Positions 31,207 through 35,508 of a stretch of 35,508 nt of DNA are shown here, in pieces; positions within the stretch are counted from its first letter, which is position 1, and every line of letters starts with the position of its first letter. The stretch is from Polyangiaceae bacterium (GTDB lineage: Bacteria > Myxococcota_A > Polyangia > Polyangiales > Polyangiaceae). A model generated the notes under the pieces. The model had not been told where the DNA came from, made no database searches, and was given only the letters and a program-made list of their open reading frames with translations. A program made the position numbers and the translations under genes. The stretch is taken from the NCBI GenBank assembly GCA_029261965.1, contig JAJDAH010000313.1:1-35508 (forward strand), given 5' to 3'.

Positions 31207-32130
31207 ATGCCATCGGGGTCCACCTCGTCCGAGGCGACGCGTCTCGTCGTGAGCCGGCTCCTCATCGCGGTCGCGATCGTTCCATGGGTCGACGTTGCAC
31301 ATGCTCAACGGCTCCCGCTCACCAACGTGAGCTACGAGACGGTATTCGAGGCGCCGCTCGAGAACCCCGAGAACGACTTCCAGCGTGCGCTTCGCATCCG
31401 GGTCTCGATGTTCAACGCCGCGCTCATGCTCCCTTCGGTGATCGAAGAGGACTCGACGTTGATCCTGACGGGGTTGTCTTACCGTTTGACCGACTTCGAC
31501 GTGTCGGGTTGGGACTCCTCGGCGCGTCCGGCGCGGATAGACCGAGTCCACGAGCTTCGGCATCTCGTGGTTCTGCGTCAGCGGTTGGCCGAGCGCTGGA
31601 ATCTCGTTGGCCAGTTTCGACCCGGGCTCTTCAGCGATTTGGTCAGCGTGCAGCGAACGCACTTTCGCGTCGAAGGCGGTGGCTCGGCCGAGCTCGAAAT
31701 AGGCAAAGCGCATAAAGCAGCGCTCGGGGTAGTCTTCTCCAGCAACTTCGGTGAGCCTCTCGTTCTCCCGTTGGCCCAGTACGTGCTCGTGCGCCCTCGG
31801 TTCCGAATCCAGGCCATCGTGCCATCGAAAGTCGAGGGATTCTACATCCCGACGGAGCGAGTCGAGCTCGGGGTCGTCGGCGAGCTCGTAGGGGCGCAGT
31901 ACCGGATCGGCAATCGGTTGAGCGAGTTCGACAAGCTCAAGTTCAACACGTTCACCGTCGGACCGACTCTTCGGTACAATCCGAAAGCCGGTTTGTGGGC
32001 GACCGCTGCCTTCGGGTACACCCTCTCTCGCAGATTCGAGGTGCATCGCGGGAGCACGAAGCTCGAGGAGTTCGCGCTCGAGAAACGACCGGCCATTCGC
32101 CTCGGCCTGAGCTACGAAGTCGGCCCCTGA
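31207..32130 (+). CDS. Probable outer-membrane beta-barrel protein (DUF6268-like)
   Basis: I start this 307-aa protein at ATG 31207; TTG 31186 is an alternative with no ribosome binding site either. Residues 13-33 ([20 protein letters not shown]) are a Sec signal, with cleavage likely after AHA. The mature part has regular amphipathic strands: [60 protein letters not shown] and [20 protein letters not shown]. It ends in RLGLSYEV, an outer-membrane-protein type end. The pattern fits the DUF6268 family as I remember it. Function is unknown. Confidence 0.68.
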   Translation: MPSGSTSSEATRLVVSRLLIAVAIVPWVDVAHAQRLPLTNVSYETVFEAPLENPENDFQRALRIRVSMFNAALMLPSVIEEDSTLILTGLSYRLTDFDVSGWDSSARPARIDRVHELRHLVVLRQRLAERWNLVGQFRPGLFSDLVSVQRTHFRVEGGGSAELEIGKAHKAALGVVFSSNFGEPLVLPLAQYVLVRPRFRIQAIVPSKVEGFYIPTERVELGVVGELVGAQYRIGNRLSEFDKLKFNTFTVGPTLRYNPKAGLWATAAFGYTLSRRFEVHRGSTKLEEFALEKRPAIRLGLSYEVGP

Positions 32131-32188
32131 GCTGCGGCGTCGTCGCTCCAGGTTGACGCATCGCCCGTGTGCTTTCAGGGTTCGCGCC

Positions 32189-33364
32189 ATGTCGTCGCCC
32201 TATCCGCCGCTCGTTCCTACGCCACGTGTGCTCATGGGTCCGGGGCCTTCGCCGGTCGCCCCATCGGTGCTTGGTGCTCTGGCCATGCCGACCATCGGGC
32301 ATCTCGATCCTCAGTTCCTCGAAGTGATGGATCAAACGCGGGACATGTTGCGCCAGGTTCTGGAGACGAAAAACGCATTGACCTTCCCGATGTCGGGCAC
32401 GGGCTCGTCGGGGATGGAAACGGTCCTCGTCAATCTCATCGAGCCGGGCGATCGGGTGCTGGTCGGCGTAAACGGGGTGTTCGGCACCCGGATGGCGGAG
32501 GTGTCGAAGCGCGCGGGTGCTGAAGTGACCGTGGTGGCTGGCGAGTGGGGCAGAGCGCTCGACGCCGAGGCGTTCACCCGCGCGGCGAGTGGAAAGAAGT
32601 TCCAGTTGTTGTGCGCCGTACACGCGGAGACGTCGACGGGTGTCCTCCAACCGCTCGACCCCCTGCGCGAAGTGGCCGACGGTCTCGGCGCGCTTCTGCT
32701 CGTGGACACCGTCACCTCGCTCGGTGGCGTGCCAGTTCGCGCGGACGAGCGCCGAATCGATGCGCTGTACTCCGGCACTCAAAAGTGTTTGTCGTGTCCC
32801 CCGGGACTCTCACCAGTGAGCCTCAGCGAGGCCGCGGAGAAGAGTCTGGCGAAGCGCGAGCGCCCGGTTCAGAGCTGGTACCTCGATCTGTCGCTCATCC
32901 GAAACTACTGGGGCGCGGACCGCGCGTACCACCACACCGCCCCCATCAACATGATCTACGGCCTGCACGAAGCTCTGCGGCTCGTTCTGGAAGAGCGGTT
33001 GGAACCGCGATTTGCTCGCCATGAGAAGAACACGCGCGCGCTTTGGGGCGGTCTCGAGGCCATGGGACTCGAGCTCATCGTTCCCAAGGCCGAGCGGCTC
33101 GTCCCGCTGACGACCGTGCGCATTCCCGATGGCGTCGACGACGCGGCGGTTCGACGATTTCTGCTCGACGAGTTGAGTCTGGAGATCGGCGGGGGCCTCG
33201 GGCCCATGAAAGGCAAAGCGTGGCGAATCGGGCTCATGGGGCACGGGTCGACGCGTCAGAACGTGACGCTCTGCCTTTCCGGTCTCTCTGCGGCGCTGGC
33301 GGCACAAGGAAGAACGTCGCGCGTTGGGGACGCTCTCGCCGCCGTCGCCGCCGTCTACGACTGA
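32189..33364 (+). CDS. Class V aminotransferase, alanine--glyoxylate/serine--pyruvate type
   Basis: This 391-aa PLP enzyme starts at ATG 32189, with CAGGG nine bases upstream. The family start is [20 protein letters not shown], which precedes IGHLDPQF. The glycine-rich phosphate loop is [20 protein letters not shown]. The PLP aspartate is in [13 protein letters not shown] and the Schiff-base lysine is K199 in [14 protein letters not shown]. Relatives transfer an amino group from alanine or serine to glyoxylate, giving glycine. Its position opposite glcF supports a glyoxylate role, since GlcEF would supply glyoxylate. It overlaps the convergent glcF gene by ten bases. Confidence 0.9.
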   Translation: MSSPYPPLVPTPRVLMGPGPSPVAPSVLGALAMPTIGHLDPQFLEVMDQTRDMLRQVLETKNALTFPMSGTGSSGMETVLVNLIEPGDRVLVGVNGVFGTRMAEVSKRAGAEVTVVAGEWGRALDAEAFTRAASGKKFQLLCAVHAETSTGVLQPLDPLREVADGLGALLLVDTVTSLGGVPVRADERRIDALYSGTQKCLSCPPGLSPVSLSEAAEKSLAKRERPVQSWYLDLSLIRNYWGADRAYHHTAPINMIYGLHEALRLVLEERLEPRFARHEKNTRALWGGLEAMGLELIVPKAERLVPLTTVRIPDGVDDAAVRRFLLDELSLEIGGGLGPMKGKAWRIGLMGHGSTRQNVTLCLSGLSAALAAQGRTSRVGDALAAVAAVYD

Positions 33365-34635
33365 GGCGGCGTTCGGTCGTAGGCCCGGTCGAGAATCTCG
33401 ACGGGGTGCAGCACCTCGATGTCGAGCCCACGCCGCTCCGCACCCGCGCGGATTTGCAGCAGGCACCCCGGATTCCCCGTGGCGACGATTTCGGCACGGC
33501 TCCGCTCGATGTTGCGCATCTTCTCGTCGAGAACCGCGAGCGAGCTCGTGACCTCGCTCAGGTTGTACGTGCCGGCGGAGCCGCAACACGTCTCGGCGTC
33601 GGGGATTTCGACGAGCCTGAGGCCGGGCACGCGGCGGAGCAGGTTCTTGGGCGCCGAGCTGATCTGTTGCCCGTGAAGGAGGTGGCACGGGTCATCGTAT
33701 CCGACACGCTCGACCATCTCGGCGTCGGGCGGCTCGATGCCCAACTCGTCGAGCAACTCGCACACGTCGCGGACCTTCGCGCTGAACTCCGCGGCAAGGC
33801 GGTGCTCTCGGCTGCCGCGCTCGAAGAGCGCGGGGTACTCTTTGAGCGTGGCGCCGCAGCCCGCGGCGTTGCTGACGATGAAGTCCACCTCCGTTGGCGT
33901 GCTCTCGATGAGCTCGAGCGCGAGTCGCTTGCCGAGGTCGCCGAGCCCGCCATGTAGAGCGAGCGCGCCGCAACAACCTTGGCGGCGGGGCATTAGCGTT
34001 TCGCATCCGTTCCGGACGAGCACGCGCGCCGTGGCGCGGTTGAGCTCGGGCAGAACGCGCTCGGTGACGCAACCGGTCAGAACGGCGACCCGAGCGCGGG
34101 GCTCGCCCGGCGGAGCGAGTCGCTCGGGCTGGGGTTCCGCAGGGGCACCCTGAGGGAGCAGCCGAAGCAACTGGCTCGAGGCGTCGCCGAAAGCCCAGCG
34201 GCTGAGCCCGACGCGGTCCGCTAGGCGCACGAGGCCCGCTCGGTCGGCCTGACGGACGAGCCAGGTGGCTGCGTCGAGCAGCCAGGGTCTGGGGACGATG
34301 AGCTCGAGCCCGAGCCACCGCCAGAGCCGCCCGCGGATCGAGCGCGGAGCGTCTCGGGTGACACGCTCCCGAGCCCATTCGATGGCCCGGCCGTATTCGA
34401 CGCCCGAAGGGCACGCGGTCTCGCACGCCCTGCAACCGAGACAGCGATCGATGTGCTCGGCAGACTCCGCGTCCACACCCAGCCGACCGGTGGTCATCTG
34501 GCGCATCAGGTAGATCCTTCCGCGCGGTCCGTCCGGCTCGAGGTGTGTCTGACGGTAGGTGGGGCACGCGTCCAAGCAGAGGCCGCAATGGATGCACTTG
34601 TCGAGCACGCGTTCGATAGACGCTCCGGCCGTCAT
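33355..34635 (-). CDS. glcF: Glycolate oxidase iron-sulfur subunit
   Basis: This 426-aa protein starts at ATG 34635, two bases after the glcE stop. Two [4Fe-4S] motifs are intact: [14 protein letters not shown] (C14, C17, C20, C24) and [14 protein letters not shown] (C65, C68, C71, C75). The two CCG-type domains follow: [20 protein letters not shown] with [12 protein letters not shown], and [12 protein letters not shown] with [11 protein letters not shown]. This matches GlcF, which passes electrons from the flavin subunits of glycolate dehydrogenase to the membrane quinone pool. Glycolate oxidation yields glyoxylate. The pair with glcE confirms the assignment. Confidence 0.94.
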   Translation of the reverse strand: MTAGASIERVLDKCIHCGLCLDACPTYRQTHLEPDGPRGRIYLMRQMTTGRLGVDAESAEHIDRCLGCRACETACPSGVEYGRAIEWARERVTRDAPRSIRGRLWRWLGLELIVPRPWLLDAATWLVRQADRAGLVRLADRVGLSRWAFGDASSQLLRLLPQGAPAEPQPERLAPPGEPRARVAVLTGCVTERVLPELNRATARVLVRNGCETLMPRRQGCCGALALHGGLGDLGKRLALELIESTPTEVDFIVSNAAGCGATLKEYPALFERGSREHRLAAEFSAKVRDVCELLDELGIEPPDAEMVERVGYDDPCHLLHGQQISSAPKNLLRRVPGLRLVEIPDAETCCGSAGTYNLSEVTSSLAVLDEKMRNIERSRAEIVATGNPGCLLQIRAGAERRGLDIEVLHPVEILDRAYDRTPPQS

Positions 34636-34637
34636 GC

Positions 34638-35508
34638 TCAGATCCCCCCCGCGAACCGCCCGGGGTTGAGCACCGACTTCGGATCGAGCTGGCGCTTGAG
34701 CTCGCGCATCAATCCGAGGGCGGGCCCCGGGTTTGGCCAGACGCCAACATCGCGCTTGAGGCTCGTCGGCAACACCTCCCAGGTCGTCAGCGTGTCGTGG
34801 CCGACCAAGAGCCGTCGAACCTTCGTAGCAACGCGGGCCAGTCCGAGCTCGTCCTCCGCAGTCAAATGGAGCGCGCCCTCTGAACCCGCGCCAAAGGTCC
34901 AGAGCGCGGCCACGCCGGCCGGCTCGGCGAGACGTTCGACCGCGCGGACCAGGCTGCCCCACGCGCCGGGCGGTGAGCTCAACCGGGCTCGGGCGTAGCG
35001 GTCCCCCCGTCGGGCGCCGAGTGCGGCGACGCCCTCGTCGATGCCTCGGACGTCCCCGGCACTAACGGCGTGGAGGTCGCAGGCGCCGTGGGCTTTGGCC
35101 AGCTCTTCGAGGTGCCGCTGGATGCGCGCTCTCGTTGGTGCTCGTCCTTCGAGAGCTGCCAGGACCCAGAATTCTCCACCGAGCGAGAGCGGGATCTCGG
35201 TGCTAGCGGCGCCCGGACCGACCGCGAGCGCGTAGCTCACGGGCAGTGCGCCCTTGAACAGCTCGTGGCACAGACTGGCCGCACCGCCCACGTCTCGGAA
35301 GCCAGCGGCGAACCCCTCTTCGTCGCGCGCCAGGGGTTTGAGCCGGAGAGAGACCTCCGTGATCACGCCGAGCGTGCCGAGCGCCCCGGTGTGCAGCTTC
35401 ATCAGATCATAGCCCTGGACGTTCTTGACGACTCGCCCACCGGCTCGGCAAACGCTGCCGTCGGGCAGCGCGAACTGTATGCCGAGCACGAGGTCGCGCA
35501 CCGCGCCG
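34638..35508 (-). CDS. glcE: Glycolate oxidase FAD-binding subunit, N-terminus missing
   Basis: The frame runs off the right edge; 290 residues remain of a protein usually about 350 long. It starts inside the FAD-binding PCMH domain (AVRDLVLGIQFALPDGSVCR, then GGRVVKNVQGYDLMKLHTGA, GTLGVITEVSLRLKP). This is the GlcE signature of flavin-linked oxidases. The C-terminal domain closes with MRELKRQLDPKSVLNPGRFA. It would bind FAD next to GlcD in the glycolate dehydrogenase complex. Upstream, glcD probably follows just outside. The TGA at 34638-34640 and the glcF start are two bases apart, so the two genes are one operon. Confidence 0.92.
   Translation of the reverse strand, partial: GAVRDLVLGIQFALPDGSVCRAGGRVVKNVQGYDLMKLHTGALGTLGVITEVSLRLKPLARDEEGFAAGFRDVGGAASLCHELFKGALPVSYALAVGPGAASTEIPLSLGGEFWVLAALEGRAPTRARIQRHLEELAKAHGACDLHAVSAGDVRGIDEGVAALGARRGDRYARARLSSPPGAWGSLVRAVERLAEPAGVAALWTFGAGSEGALHLTAEDELGLARVATKVRRLLVGHDTLTTWEVLPTSLKRDVGVWPNPGPALGLMRELKRQLDPKSVLNPGRFAGGI

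Overview
The window reads as chromosomal DNA from a high-GC, delta-proteobacterial-type organism, most likely a myxobacterium (Myxococcota, Polyangia-like). The reasons are the strong G/C third-position bias, frequent GTG and TTG starts, two eukaryote-like Ser/Thr kinases in tandem, proline-rich lipoproteins and several uncharacterised exported proteins. I assign it from gene content and style only; no rRNA or tRNA gene is present to confirm it. No phage, insertion sequence, CRISPR array or integrase was seen, so this is mostly core or lineage-specific chromosome.

Layout. 1-7481 runs on the + strand: a partial thioredoxin-like protein, an exported HEAT-repeat protein, a GT4 glycosyltransferase, an RNase HI coupled to an enoyl-CoA hydratase, and two membrane-anchored Ser/Thr kinases. 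A large minus-strand protein (7474-9915) with a worn-out M48-protease-like region is divergent from alaS (9980-12652). murB (minus) converges on alaS. 13735-14023 is a repeat- and palindrome-rich intergenic block next to a small conserved-looking protein. A HARE-HTH/Mrr-like fusion protein follows with a 21-bp tandem repeat in its linker, coupled to a LolB/DUF4292-like lipoprotein, then an agmatinase-family protein that has lost half of its metal ligands. GDPD and DHH phosphoesterase genes form a minus-strand pair. They are divergent from two paralogous lipoproteins, which are followed by dprA and trmFO. An XRE-cupin regulator is divergent from an SDR coupled to a QueA-like gene. hemW (minus) and a bifunctional relA/spoT gene flank a short promoter region. 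nhaA, an outer-membrane-type protein, and a glycolate/glyoxylate block (aminotransferase, glcF, partial glcE) end the window.

Functional themes. Housekeeping: alaS, murB, trmFO, dprA, hemW and relA/spoT. Signalling: two kinases and the stringent-response enzyme. Two-carbon metabolism: GlcE/GlcF would oxidise glycolate to glyoxylate, and the facing aminotransferase could convert glyoxylate to glycine. Several proteins look like enzymes turned into something else: the ureohydrolase, the M48-like protein, the Mrr-like domain and the QueA-like protein. These are the most promising targets here. I do not see a complete, recognisable new multi-gene defence or mobile system; the candidates are individual proteins and the 13.7-14.0 kb repeat block.
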